From Kuafuiihalomonas sp050331295 (GTDB lineage: Bacteria > Myxococcota > Kuafuiibacteriia > Kuafuiibacteriales > Kuafuiibacteriaceae), in the NCBI GenBank assembly GCA_050331295.1, contig JBHJGZ010000007.1:186001-250000 (forward strand): a DNA stretch of 64,000 bases, written 5' to 3'. Shown one piece after another: positions 1 to 8,639 of this stretch. A program made the translations under genes and the position numbers. Below the pieces are notes generated by a model, which was not told the DNA's origin, did not search any database, and saw only the letters and a list, made by a program, of their open reading frames with translations. Position 1 is the stretch's first letter, and every line of letters starts with the position of its first letter.

Positions 1-308
1 TGGTCATGGTTTGCTGGGCTCAAACGTTCTTTTTTTCCTGGATGCAGTACGGATTGACGCTCACCATCGGAGCCGGAAAGGTTCATACCTTGCCGCTCGA
101 AGTATATGATTTCGTGTTCGAGGCCGACCTTGGATATGCGGCCGTCGCATCACTGATATTGATCATCCCTCCCATGCTTCTCTTGATGATGAGTCCTTCG
201 GCGCGTCCTGCGTGGCAGAACCAAGGTCGCGCATCGGAGGCAGCAACGAACGCCGAGAGGCACGTGAAGGCGAGGCGCGAAGAGGGGAACCTGCCGGATG
301 CTCCTTGA
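1..308 (+). CDS. ABC transporter permease, C-terminal fragment
   Basis: The reading frame is open from the left edge, so the gene begins upstream and only about 100 residues are visible. They contain two hydrophobic stretches separated by a short amphipathic loop (residues such as LPLEVYDFV), then a charged cytoplasmic tail. This matches the last helices of a binding-protein-dependent importer permease of the polyamine/thiamine/iron class. The stop lies 11 bases inside the start of the next gene, an ABC ATPase, so the two are very probably translationally coupled and form one importer. The substrate cannot be told from this fragment. The solute-binding protein is presumably upstream, outside the window. 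Confidence 0.7.
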   Translation, partial: VMVCWAQTFFFSWMQYGLTLTIGAGKVHTLPLEVYDFVFEADLGYAAVASLILIIPPMLLLMMSPSARPAWQNQGRASEAATNAERHVKARREEGNLPDAP

Positions 309-1032
309 AGCCATCGAGATCGCCAAGAGCTTCGGCGCAGAGAGCGTCCTTCGCAGCGTGAACCTTCGGCTTCCCACGTCGAAACGTCTTGCGATCCTGG
401 GACACTCCGGTTCTGGAAAGACGACCTTGCTCAAGATCCTGGCCGGGCTCGAATCCCCTGACCACGGTACGGTGTACCTCAACGGCGCGGACGTCACCCC
501 AGTTCGGCCGGAGCGCCGCAGGATGGTTTACCTGTACCAAGAACCTTGGCTCTTTCCGCACCTCTCGGCTCGGGACAATATCGCATTCGGTCTGAGGGTT
601 CGGGGCAGGCGTCGCATCGAGATCTCCGAGTCTGTCGACTCGATGCTGGAGCGTCTCGGCATCGGTGCCCATGCCTCCAAAATGCCCCACCAGCTGTCCG
701 GAGGACAGAAACAGCGGGTCGCCTTCGGCCGGGCGCTCGCCGTCGAGCCTCATGTTCTCTTGCTCGACGAGCCTTTCAGCGCGCTGGATGCCCGAACGCG
801 AAACGACATGTATCGCCTCTTTACCGACGTGGTCGAACGACTTCAGATCGGGACCATCTTCGTGACCCACGATGTGAAGGAAGCGTTGGTCCTCGGAGAT
901 CGGTTTGCCTATCTGCAACGTGGGGCGCTACATCCCTTCGAGAGCCGAAGCGCTTTCCTGGCCGATCCCCGGGTCGGCGCAAAGGACGAGTGGCGGTTTT
1001 GGCAACGGGCCTTCCAGCCCAACGCAGAATGA
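298..1032 (+). CDS. ABC transporter ATP-binding protein
   Basis: This 244-residue nucleotide-binding subunit powers an importer on the cytoplasmic face of the inner membrane. Walker A is GHSGSGKTT near residue 36, the signature is LSGGQKQR near residue 136, Walker B is VLLLDEP near residue 156, and the H-loop is in TIFVTHD near residue 188. The length fits a bare NBD without the C-terminal TOBE regulatory domain common in sugar and molybdate importers. It overlaps the permease gene upstream and is followed after 10 bases by a radical SAM gene on the same strand, so all probably share a transcript. The family is certain; the substrate is unknown. Thiamine-like, metal or oxyanion import are possible. 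Confidence 0.9.
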   Translation: MLLEAIEIAKSFGAESVLRSVNLRLPTSKRLAILGHSGSGKTTLLKILAGLESPDHGTVYLNGADVTPVRPERRRMVYLYQEPWLFPHLSARDNIAFGLRVRGRRRIEISESVDSMLERLGIGAHASKMPHQLSGGQKQRVAFGRALAVEPHVLLLDEPFSALDARTRNDMYRLFTDVVERLQIGTIFVTHDVKEALVLGDRFAYLQRGALHPFESRSAFLADPRVGAKDEWRFWQRAFQPNAE

Positions 1033-1042
1033 GAACGAACGG

Positions 1043-2002
1043 ATGAACGACTTCGACACCTTCGAATCCATCTATTGGGTGTTCACCCATCGCTGCAACG
1101 ACACGTGTGCCCACTGCTACAACATGTCTGGGCCCCAGGGCGAGGTCATGAGTGAAGACGATTGCCTGGCCATCATCCGGAACCTCCCGAACTCCTTAGG
1201 TCGCATCATTCTGTCCGGAGGCGAGCCGCTCGCCGAGCGTAAGAAGCTGTACCGGATCCTGGAGGCGCTGCGGGAGCGCTACCGTGGCCAAACCGAGGTC
1301 ATGCTTCAGACGAATGGGGATCTCATGACGCCCGAACGACTCGACGCGATCCTCTCCCGCGGCGTATCTCGGATCGATGTGGCCAGTATCGACCGCTTCC
1401 ACAAGCTCAAAGGTCAACGGCGGACAGAACTCGAATCCCTGTTTCGCAGTCGGGGTCTGGTGGACGCCGCTCAGAACCCGCTGATTCGCCGGGAAGACTA
1501 CCTTCAAGGAGGCGTCGTTAGCTTCGGTTTCTGGGGGGCAAACGAGGATTTCTGGATCGGTGGGAACTGGGCTCGGGGTCGGGCGATGAAGACCGGGATA
1601 TGGCTTCGAGACGGCGACCACAACTTCTGCTCGGTCCTGTCGGGTGGCCGAGGCTTCCTGGGAGGGACCGACCTCCCCCAAGAGATTTCCATCCAGCTTT
1701 GGCGCATCAACCCATGTTGTCCCGGAACACTCCACGCCATGGGTGACGCTCGAAGCCATAAGATTTCCGACGTCCTTCGGCGCGTATCGAGGCTTCCGGT
1801 GTTTCAAAGCATCAACGATGGCGACCCGTATGGGATGGGCACATCGATGGGCATCAGCCGAGAGCATGGCATCCAGCGAGCCCGCGCCTTGAAGAACGTA
1901 TGCCGGTGGTGCGATGAATTCTTCGAGCGCCACTATGACATGGAACGCGGTGAGGCACGGCCAAGCTCTCTAGAGAGCGAACTCCCCGAGGGAGCGGCAT
2001 GA
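1043..2002 (+). CDS. Radical SAM domain protein
   Basis: This 319-residue protein carries the CxxxCxxC [4Fe-4S]-binding motif at Cys18, Cys22 and Cys25 (context CNDTCAHCY). A SAM-contacting GGEPL motif follows near residue 57. The C-terminal half has two more cysteine clusters (PCCPG and CRWC), which could hold an auxiliary cluster, although no complete SPASM pattern is evident. I chose the ATG at 1043 because the Fe-S motif then sits at the usual distance from the N-terminus and it follows the ABC ATPase stop by 10 bases. A longer in-frame extension would run into the ATPase gene. The stop overlaps the next ATG by four bases (ATGA). Its location in an importer operon suggests it acts on the imported compound or a peptide; the substrate is unknown. 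Confidence 0.85.
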   Translation: MNDFDTFESIYWVFTHRCNDTCAHCYNMSGPQGEVMSEDDCLAIIRNLPNSLGRIILSGGEPLAERKKLYRILEALRERYRGQTEVMLQTNGDLMTPERLDAILSRGVSRIDVASIDRFHKLKGQRRTELESLFRSRGLVDAAQNPLIRREDYLQGGVVSFGFWGANEDFWIGGNWARGRAMKTGIWLRDGDHNFCSVLSGGRGFLGGTDLPQEISIQLWRINPCCPGTLHAMGDARSHKISDVLRRVSRLPVFQSINDGDPYGMGTSMGISREHGIQRARALKNVCRWCDEFFERHYDMERGEARPSSLESELPEGAA

Positions 2003-2250
2003 CCATCGATGGAGCCCTCCTTTCCAACGGGATTTTGGGACTGGAGAATGCGCATCCTTCGACCGGACCGGATTCGTCTCGACATATTCGCCTCGGCGAG
2101 CCGGCTTGCCTCGATTTCGGCCGCCCCGACCTCATCCTGGTGCCCAACGGTACGGCTCACGTGGCCATGCTCGAAGGGCGGAACCGTGCTCACGATGTAT
2201 GCCTCGGGACGCCTGGGTCATCCGGCGGTCGGGTTCGGGAGAGCCCTTGA
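1999..2250 (+). CDS. Small hypothetical protein, possibly frameshifted
   Basis: The ATG overlaps the stop of the radical SAM gene (ATGA), which argues for a real, coupled gene. The frame gives 83 residues of unrecognised sequence. Codon usage looks natural up to about 2180 (segment PDLILVPNGTAHVAMLEG). Just downstream, a different frame reads naturally (GGGTLFVSTKDPIVEHVV, ending at 2351). This suggests one gene of about 115 codons disrupted by an indel between about 2180 and 2265, either a true mutation or a sequencing error. I recognise no family. Its role, if any, would be tied to the radical SAM protein, for example as a substrate or partner. Confidence 0.35.
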   Translation: MTIDGALLSNGILGLENAHPSTGPDSSRHIRLGEPACLDFGRPDLILVPNGTAHVAMLEGRNRAHDVCLGTPGSSGGRVRESP

Positions 2251-2567
2251 ATCGGCAGAAGCGAGGCGGCGGGACCCTCTTCGTTTCCACAAAGGATCCC
2301 ATCGTGGAACATGTTGTGCGTCAGATCCGGCATCTGGATCAAATACTGTGACACCTTGACGGAACGGCTGAGCGGTTGCCGACCTGCAGGAAGATTCACC
2401 ATCGATCCCGGCGCCTACGGTGTGGGTGGTAAGCCTTCGTCACGGAGGAGCGCTTCAGACTCCTGACTCGGCTTCGTGCGAAGGCGGACACACCGTCCTG
2501 CCTCGTGCGCGCCCTCATTTCGGGATTTTGGGGTCACCGTCTTCATCGTAGATGTTAAGCAGCGGCC
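2251..2567. other. Gap between ABC/radical SAM operon and OMP gene
   Basis: The first 100 bases probably hold the displaced 3' part of the preceding short gene (frame ending with a stop at 2351). The remaining roughly 215 bases contain no convincing gene. They should hold the end of the first transcript and the promoter of the outer-membrane protein gene at 2568. I could not identify a clear terminator or a sigma-factor consensus. Confidence 0.4.
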
Positions 2568-3080
2568 ATGAAGAACATTGCCTTACTCACCGTACTTTCG
2601 CTGATGACGATGAGCTCGTCCGCCCTGGCCAATGGCATCGCCCTCGGATTCGAGATCGGTCCGAACTTCACGCTCAATGCCGGCGACCTCGTCGAGGATA
2701 CGGCCGGCGTCGGCATCAACGCGAGGGCGGGATATCAATTCGAGAGTGGTCCCATCTTCATCACCCCCGAGGCCCGGTTCGGCTTCGAGTCCCCGGGAAC
2801 CCCGAACGCGTTTCGGATCCTCGGAGGCTTTCGCTTCGGCTTGAACACACCCCTTGCACCGATCGGTTTTGCACATCTGGGTGGGCTGGTGGGTGATCTC
2901 GAGGGCTTCACTTGGGACGTCGGCGGAGGTCTCGACTTCGATGTCGGTCCGATCGCCCTCGGCGTCAACGCATCCTACAATCGAGCCGAGGACCAGGAGC
3001 TGACGCTCGAAGCGCTCGGCGACGACAGCGTCGCATTCGAATGGGTCCAGGTCGCAGCCAGCGTCACACTGGTGCTCTAG
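2568..3080 (+). CDS. Small outer-membrane beta-barrel-like protein
   Basis: This 170-residue protein begins with a clear Sec signal peptide (MKNIALLTVLSLM..., cleavage probably after ALA near residue 22). The rest alternates hydrophobic and polar residues with many Gly and aromatic residues. Phrases such as GFEIGPNFTLNAG, FGFESPG and FRFGLNTP are typical of eight-stranded outer-membrane barrels. The C-terminus ends in SVTLVL, similar to the last strand of such barrels. It stands alone on the plus strand and faces the TonB receptor gene tail to tail with a 65-base gap. The fold class is inferred from composition; function is unknown. A surface adhesin, a lipid-exposed structural porin or an OmpA-like protein lacking a peptidoglycan domain are possible. 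Confidence 0.65.
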   Translation: MKNIALLTVLSLMTMSSSALANGIALGFEIGPNFTLNAGDLVEDTAGVGINARAGYQFESGPIFITPEARFGFESPGTPNAFRILGGFRFGLNTPLAPIGFAHLGGLVGDLEGFTWDVGGGLDFDVGPIALGVNASYNRAEDQELTLEALGDDSVAFEWVQVAASVTLVL

Positions 3081-3145
3081 AACTGCATTTTTCGCCTTCG
3101 AGGCCCTGTGACCTTCCGACCGCAGGAGGCCATGGTCTCCGGGTC

Positions 3146-6100
3146 TCAGAATCGGGCCAACAAAGTAAACTGAACCGTGAGAGGAAGGTCCGCCGAGTTC
3201 TGCACGAACTCCGCGTCCCCTCCGATCTGAATCTGATTGGAGACCGTGAAGTTGGTGGGAAAACCGCTTTCGATGTTCAGATTGAAGAGATTGAAGACGT
3301 CCGACCGAAATACGAACTCCGCGCCCAAGAGGCGGAAAGCGTACTGAACACCGAGGTCGACGTTCAGGGACCAATCCAAGCGCCCCGAGTTTCGGTCTTC
3401 ACCCGGAAAGCGATCCGGATTTCCGGTGAACTGATCGGCGAAGGACAGTCCGTCGCCGTTGATGTCAGTTGTGCCGAATACTTCGGCGTCCGCTACGAAA
3501 TTGATGGGTTGTCCGGACTGAAGGAGGATCGCAGTCGTGACGGACAGACCTTTGACCGGGTAGACATTGAAAATCGTAGAGAAGACGTGGGTTCGGTCGT
3601 TGAGAGATGGCCCGAAGTCCGCATCGAAATTGTTGGCGTCCGACGCCCGGAAATTGATGTCATCGGTGTCGTTTTCGAGCCTCGACAGAGTATAGAAGAA
3701 GGTCCAATCCCATAAGCTGTTGTCGCGATTCTTGTAGAGGGCGACGTTCATCGCGCGATACCGAGAACGTCCACCGGTGTCGGACACGATGATCGAGCGC
3801 GCCCCACCCGGAAGAATGGGCGCGGGCCGAGACGCATTCGCGGAAGCCACCGACCGCACCAGTCCAAGCTCCTCTCGCTCTTGCGCCGTCAGCTCCGCCA
3901 CACCCTCCGGTCCCAACTCTTCAAACAGCGCCTGGTTGAAGGCGAATGGAGCAGCGGCGTTGAGGTCGACCAGTCGAACGAGATTGAACCCCCGGGTATA
4001 GACGAGGTCGATCGACGCCAACCAGTTCCGGGCCAGCTGCCACTGCGCCCCGACCGTCGCCTGGAGGGCGAAGGGATTCGAGAGGCCTTCCGGATTCTGA
4101 ATCCGAAACTCTGGCGTTCCTTCTGCCGTGTCCCGGAGCCCGAAACAGCTGTCCGCGCTGTCACAATCGTTCGCGACACCATCAACGGCGAAGTTTCCGT
4201 CCGCGACCAGATCTTCGAGATCCGTATTCGCGTCGATGATCCCTCGGGCTTGAAGCTCTTCGAGCTGCATCAAGAATCCGGCCGATGTCGTGGATTGCTG
4301 AATCGCGTCGGAGACAATGGCGTATGGAATCTTTTCATAAAAGAGGCCCAACCCGCCTCGGACGACAAGATTCGGCCGCGGTGACCAATTGATGCTCCCG
4401 CGCGGCGCAATGTTGTCAAAATCGCCGTCGGCCGCGCCGTTCGCCGTAGACAAGCTGTCGTAGTCCCAGCGCAAGCCCAGTGTCGTGGACAATGAAGAGG
4501 TGAGTTGGATCTGATCTTCGATATAGAGACCATAGATCTCTTGCGAGGTTCCAAAGGAGTTTGGCTGTGTTTCGAAGAAGTTGTTGACGACGGTGCCGAC
4601 GTTGATGTCGGCGGGCGAGAGCTCTTCGTCCACTCCTTGCGCGATGAGCGCATCGAGGTCGGCAGGGGAGAGATCGACCAAGGCATTCCCGTTGATGTTC
4701 CCTCCTCCCACGAGGTCAAAGACACCCACGATCACATCAACTCCGAATTTGAGACGATGGTTTCCAACCTGAACCTGGAACTTGTGCTGCGTCTGAAAGT
4801 TGTTCTCCACCTCGTCGAAGATGAATCCGGGATGTCCCAGGATTCCGATGGTCTGTCCGGTAGGATTCCGCAGGGTCGTCTGTGGGCCCGGTCCATTTAA
4901 CGGCCGACGAAAGTCCCAATCGAATCGGGCATACTGAAACGCGCCGGTGTAGCTCCAGCCATCTCCTCGATAGCTGGTACTCAGGGCCGTATTGAGGGAG
5001 AGACGTTCCTGCTCCGTCCCAGCACTCGGAAACGTCACTCCTCCGAAGACCCCGCCACCAGGGAGTTCGTTGAAGGCCCTTCCGTGGTTCACGCGAAGTG
5101 TCGTCCGTAGTCGATCGGTCCAGACCTGATCCAATCGAGCCGTGAGCAAGAGGGTTTGATTGTCGCCTCGGATCACCTCATCGATGCCCAGATCGGGCAC
5201 CACGAGCTCATTGTCCAAGAGGTCGAGGGTGAATTCCGCATTCACGAAGACGAACGTTCGGTCCTTCACGATGGGTCCGCCGAGCGAGCCCCCAAACTGG
5301 TAGCGTTGGAAATCGAGATTCACTGGGTTCCCGAGAAGATCAGACTGAGGGAAGTCTCCATCCTGACTCGCGGTCAGTCCTGGTCGAGTCACGAAGAAGG
5401 CTTCTCCCTTCCACTCGTTGCCTCCGGACCGCGTCGTTACGTTCACTACGCCGTTTGCAGTTCGACCGAACTCGACGGAGTAATTGTTCGCCAGAACAGT
5501 GACGTCCTGGACCATCCCGACCGGAATCGGAAACCGCTGTCCACCGAGAAAGTTCTCATTGTTGTCTAGACCGTCGATCGTATAATTCGTGTAGAGAGCG
5601 TTGGCACCATTGATCGCGATGGTGGGAGCTTCCTGGAAAAAACCCGTCGCACGAGTCACGAACGGGAGTCGGAACAAAACCCGTTCCAGGTCACGCGCCT
5701 CGACAGGAATATTTTTAATATCTTCTTTGGACAAGGTCGAGGAGACCTCTGCATTGCTGGTATTCAAACGAGCGCTAAGGCTACTTCCCTCTATGACGAC
5801 CTTCAGCTCCGGGTCCACCTCTTCGGTCTTGCCTTTTTTCGACACCAGGAGCGTCAAGCCAGCGTCGAAGCTGGACCTGAGCGAGATGGGCTCAGACCTA
5901 GCCGAAACGTAGCGCTCGGTCTCGGCCGTGGTGGCCTGCCATCGACCGCTCGTTTCGAGAGCTGAAAATCGAGCCACTCCCAAACCATCGGTCGTCGTAC
6001 CGAGTTCGGACCCGGTACTGAGATTCTTCAAATGCACTTCCAGGTTCGCAATCGGTTCTTTCGTCTCGGAATCCAATACCACTACCTGCAATGCAACTTG

Positions 6101-6232
6101 CGCTTCAGCGGGAGAGGAGCTCAGGATCCAATGGAAGAACGAAAGCCAGACTGCCACCCGACCAACGAGTCGAATCACGTCCGCCTCGTATCCACCACCC
6201 ATGAACGAGACAACCGCAGATGAAGGAATCAC
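3146..6232 (-). CDS. Oar-like TonB-dependent outer-membrane receptor
   Basis: This 1028-residue protein has a hydrophobic N-terminal export signal (about residues 20-45), then a carboxypeptidase-regulatory-like beta-sandwich (from VVVLDSETKEPIANL). Next comes a TonB plug (YTIDGLDNNENF, VEFGRTANGVVNVTT), followed by a long beta-barrel ending in an aromatic residue (LLARF). This order matches the Oar/carboxypeptidase-regulatory receptors of Myxococcota and Acidobacteria, which move large ligands or secreted proteins across the outer membrane using TonB energy. No siderophore gene or TonB-ExbBD genes lie nearby, so the ligand is unknown. The true start could be an internal Met near residue 11. 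An EAL phosphodiesterase gene lies upstream on the same strand with an 82-base gap. Confidence 0.88.
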   Translation of the reverse strand: MIPSSAVVSFMGGGYEADVIRLVGRVAVWLSFFHWILSSSPAEAQVALQVVVLDSETKEPIANLEVHLKNLSTGSELGTTTDGLGVARFSALETSGRWQATTAETERYVSARSEPISLRSSFDAGLTLLVSKKGKTEEVDPELKVVIEGSSLSARLNTSNAEVSSTLSKEDIKNIPVEARDLERVLFRLPFVTRATGFFQEAPTIAINGANALYTNYTIDGLDNNENFLGGQRFPIPVGMVQDVTVLANNYSVEFGRTANGVVNVTTRSGGNEWKGEAFFVTRPGLTASQDGDFPQSDLLGNPVNLDFQRYQFGGSLGGPIVKDRTFVFVNAEFTLDLLDNELVVPDLGIDEVIRGDNQTLLLTARLDQVWTDRLRTTLRVNHGRAFNELPGGGVFGGVTFPSAGTEQERLSLNTALSTSYRGDGWSYTGAFQYARFDWDFRRPLNGPGPQTTLRNPTGQTIGILGHPGFIFDEVENNFQTQHKFQVQVGNHRLKFGVDVIVGVFDLVGGGNINGNALVDLSPADLDALIAQGVDEELSPADINVGTVVNNFFETQPNSFGTSQEIYGLYIEDQIQLTSSLSTTLGLRWDYDSLSTANGAADGDFDNIAPRGSINWSPRPNLVVRGGLGLFYEKIPYAIVSDAIQQSTTSAGFLMQLEELQARGIIDANTDLEDLVADGNFAVDGVANDCDSADSCFGLRDTAEGTPEFRIQNPEGLSNPFALQATVGAQWQLARNWLASIDLVYTRGFNLVRLVDLNAAAPFAFNQALFEELGPEGVAELTAQEREELGLVRSVASANASRPAPILPGGARSIIVSDTGGRSRYRAMNVALYKNRDNSLWDWTFFYTLSRLENDTDDINFRASDANNFDADFGPSLNDRTHVFSTIFNVYPVKGLSVTTAILLQSGQPINFVADAEVFGTTDINGDGLSFADQFTGNPDRFPGEDRNSGRLDWSLNVDLGVQYAFRLLGAEFVFRSDVFNLFNLNIESGFPTNFTVSNQIQIGGDAEFVQNSADLPLTVQFTLLARF

Positions 6233-6314
6233 ACGTTATCGCGAAGCGACGATTAACCGGCACCTCGAGTCGCTGAACTCGAGCAACGGGAACTGAAGGC
6301 ACGGCCCGTCTCGG

Positions 6315-7424
6315 TCAACAGGAGCTGTCCGAGCACTGAAGATCGATGGTATCCCGCGGCAGTTCGTCGGGACGGCCCACATAGAAGCCCTGCACGTAGT
6401 CGATGCCGTGCTCTCGAAGCCAGTCGAGTTCTTCAGGCAGCTCGACGCCTTCGGCGACGGTTCGGATTCCCAGCCCTTGAGAGAGCTCGATGATCTTTTG
6501 AGCGATCACCGCCCGGTATTCGTCCTCGTGGATTCGCCGCGTGAGGGCCATGTCGAGCTTCACGATATCCGGCCGCAACTGATGGATCAGATTCAAGTTT
6601 GAAAATCCGGCGCCCAGATCGTCCAACGCAACCAGAAACCCTTCTTGCTGAGCCTCTCGAACCAGTTCGGACAAGTCCCGCGTGTCATGAATCTTGTCGG
6701 ACTCGGTGACTTCGATGACCAGGTCTCGGGTCGCAATCGGATACCGATTGCAGAGCCGCTTAAAGTGTCCAAGCTCGAACTCGGGATCGGCGGCGGTCCC
6801 GGGCGTCAGATTGAGGAACAGCTTGCTCTGGGACCGCGCGTCGGTGAGACGCCGGGCCGCCAACTGATGCACGCTGGTTTCGAAGGTCGAAAGGAGACCG
6901 GCATCTCGCGCAGCGGACAGCATGCGAACCGGATGAACCGATTGCCGGTCTCGGCCCCGTCCGCGGGCCAGCGCTTCGTGACCGAAGATCGACCGGAGAT
7001 CGTGGGCCGGGACGATCGGCTGGAAGTGTACCGAAAGTCTGCCTTCCGTCATGATCTCGCCCAGCCATTTCCCTCGAGCGAAGATGATGAATGCACGCAG
7101 ACTCTCCGCTCGCGGGAGGTCGGAAAGACGAGGCTCCTGCAGGCCTGGCTTGAACAGCGCGCGGGTCTCCTCGAGAGCGCGGGGTGGAAGATCCCGGCGA
7201 ATGACACCCAGAAACTGAACGATATCATCCTGACGAACGCTGATCGCAACGCAGCCATGGGCATCGAACGTCTCGCAGGGGTGACCGGTATTCTGGGCCA
7301 GCAGCTTGAGCGACTCGAGACTGGCCTCCTCCCGAGTCCACAAAAAGACCCGTCCGGCACCTCGCAGCGGGTCCGGAAGAGCCATGCTCAGGTCGAGCAG
7401 GTCGATGTCGACGTCGTCAGACAT
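6315..7424 (-). CDS. EAL-domain cyclic-di-GMP phosphodiesterase
   Basis: The C-terminal two-thirds is an EAL domain that hydrolyses c-di-GMP to pGpG. The key residues all look present: the EAL signature (FGHEALARG), NLTPG, IEVTES, DDLGAGFSNL in place of the usual DDFGTG, KLDM, AEGVE and QGFYVGRP. An active enzyme is therefore expected. The N-terminal 120 residues are a small alpha/beta region resembling a sensory module I do not recognise. There is no GGDEF domain and no membrane segment, so it should be cytosolic. I prefer the ATG at 7424 (MSDDVDI); an in-frame extension to 7475 is possible but reads poorly. It is transcribed toward the TonB receptor gene and away from tgt. Confidence 0.9.
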   Translation of the reverse strand: MSDDVDIDLLDLSMALPDPLRGAGRVFLWTREEASLESLKLLAQNTGHPCETFDAHGCVAISVRQDDIVQFLGVIRRDLPPRALEETRALFKPGLQEPRLSDLPRAESLRAFIIFARGKWLGEIMTEGRLSVHFQPIVPAHDLRSIFGHEALARGRGRDRQSVHPVRMLSAARDAGLLSTFETSVHQLAARRLTDARSQSKLFLNLTPGTAADPEFELGHFKRLCNRYPIATRDLVIEVTESDKIHDTRDLSELVREAQQEGFLVALDDLGAGFSNLNLIHQLRPDIVKLDMALTRRIHEDEYRAVIAQKIIELSQGLGIRTVAEGVELPEELDWLREHGIDYVQGFYVGRPDELPRDTIDLQCSDSSC

Positions 7425-7502
7425 GAGACCGTTAACCCCGGTTATCCCATAGAACCAGCGCCGGCGCAGCCACACCGAACATCCGACCGCCGCTCGTTAA
7501 CG

Positions 7503-8639
7503 TCATGACGGAGGCGCCAAGAGCTCCCCCGTCAGACGGGCCTGGGCCCACCGTATCCAGCCGGAGAGCTCGTTCGACTGGATCGCAGACCGCAGCCGAC
7601 GCATCAGATCCTGAATGAACCAAAGGTTGTGCATCGTGATGAGCCGGTGACCGGTGATTTCATTCGTTACCCATAGGTGTCTCAAATAGGCACGGCTATA
7701 GCTTCGACACGTAGGACATGCGCATAAAGGGTCTAGGGGTTCGCCGTCTTCCCGAAACCGAGCATGCTTGATGCTCAGCACTTCCGTCCACGTGAGCACA
7801 CGACCATTCCGAGCGTTTCTGGTGGGAACGACGCAGTCGAACATGTCGATACCCGACGCAACACCGAGGACCAGGTCCTCGGGATGCCCGACCCCCATCA
7901 GGTAGCGGGGCCGATCCTCGGGTAGCAAAGGCGTCGTTGCCGAGACCACGTCCAACATCGCCTGTTTGGCCTCCCCGATGGCCACACCTCCAACCGCATA
8001 ACCGTCCAGATCCCGGAGACTCAAAGCGTCCGCGTGCGCGCGACGAAGGTCGGAAAATACGCCCCCCTGCACGATGCCAAACAGGGAGGTTTGTTCCGGC
8101 CGGGTGCGCGCGGCCAAGCAACGATCCAACCACCGCGTGGTGCGGTTGATGGAGTCGGTCATGTAGGGATGGGTGACGCCGGGTGGAGGACACTCGTCGA
8201 ACGCCATTGCGATGTCGCTGCCCAGGGCCTCTTGCACCTCGATCGCGCGTTCGGGGCTCAGGTCATGGATGGAGCCGTCGTACGGGCTCTGAAACCGTAC
8301 CCCCTCCTCCGAGATGCCGCGCGTGTTGGCCAATGAGAAGACCTGAAACCCACCTGAGTCGGTCAAGATGGTCTGCGGCCAGTTCATGAAGCGATGAAGT
8401 CCACCCAGCTGATGAATCAGGTCGTGGCCCGGTCGGAGCATGAGATGGAACGTGTTGCCCAAAATGACCTGCGCGCCGGTCGCCGAGACCTCTTCCGGAA
8501 GCATGGCTTTGACTGCGCCACCCGTGCCGACCGGCATGAACGCCGGTGTGTCGAAGCAACCGTGGGGCGTGTGCACTCGACCGCGTCGCGCCTCGGAGGC
8601 TGGGTCGGTCATCAGCAGGTCGAACGTGACGGTTCTCAT
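7503..8639 (-). CDS. tgt: Queuine tRNA-ribosyltransferase
   Basis: Tgt swaps guanine-34 for preQ1 in tRNAs with GUN anticodons during queuosine synthesis. The 378-residue protein has the Asp nucleophile region (ILTDSGGFQVFSL), the base-binding loop GIVQGG, and the C-terminal zinc site (CxCxxC then HNLWF region). The start at 8639 (MRTVTFDLLM) is set by its four-base ATGA overlap with the stop of queA, and by the normal Tgt N-terminus. Longer in-frame readings would lie inside queA. It is the last gene of a minus-strand run spoIID-like, queA, tgt. No queC, queD, queE or queF gene is visible here. Confidence 0.96.
   Translation of the reverse strand: MRTVTFDLLMTDPASEARRGRVHTPHGCFDTPAFMPVGTGGAVKAMLPEEVSATGAQVILGNTFHLMLRPGHDLIHQLGGLHRFMNWPQTILTDSGGFQVFSLANTRGISEEGVRFQSPYDGSIHDLSPERAIEVQEALGSDIAMAFDECPPPGVTHPYMTDSINRTTRWLDRCLAARTRPEQTSLFGIVQGGVFSDLRRAHADALSLRDLDGYAVGGVAIGEAKQAMLDVVSATTPLLPEDRPRYLMGVGHPEDLVLGVASGIDMFDCVVPTRNARNGRVLTWTEVLSIKHARFREDGEPLDPLCACPTCRSYSRAYLRHLWVTNEITGHRLITMHNLWFIQDLMRRLRSAIQSNELSGWIRWAQARLTGELLAPPS

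Noticed and set aside
163..918. Long open frame antisense to the ABC ATPase
   Set aside because: It lies on the opposite strand of a clear ABC gene and its product has no recognisable motif; in high-GC DNA such frames are common by chance.
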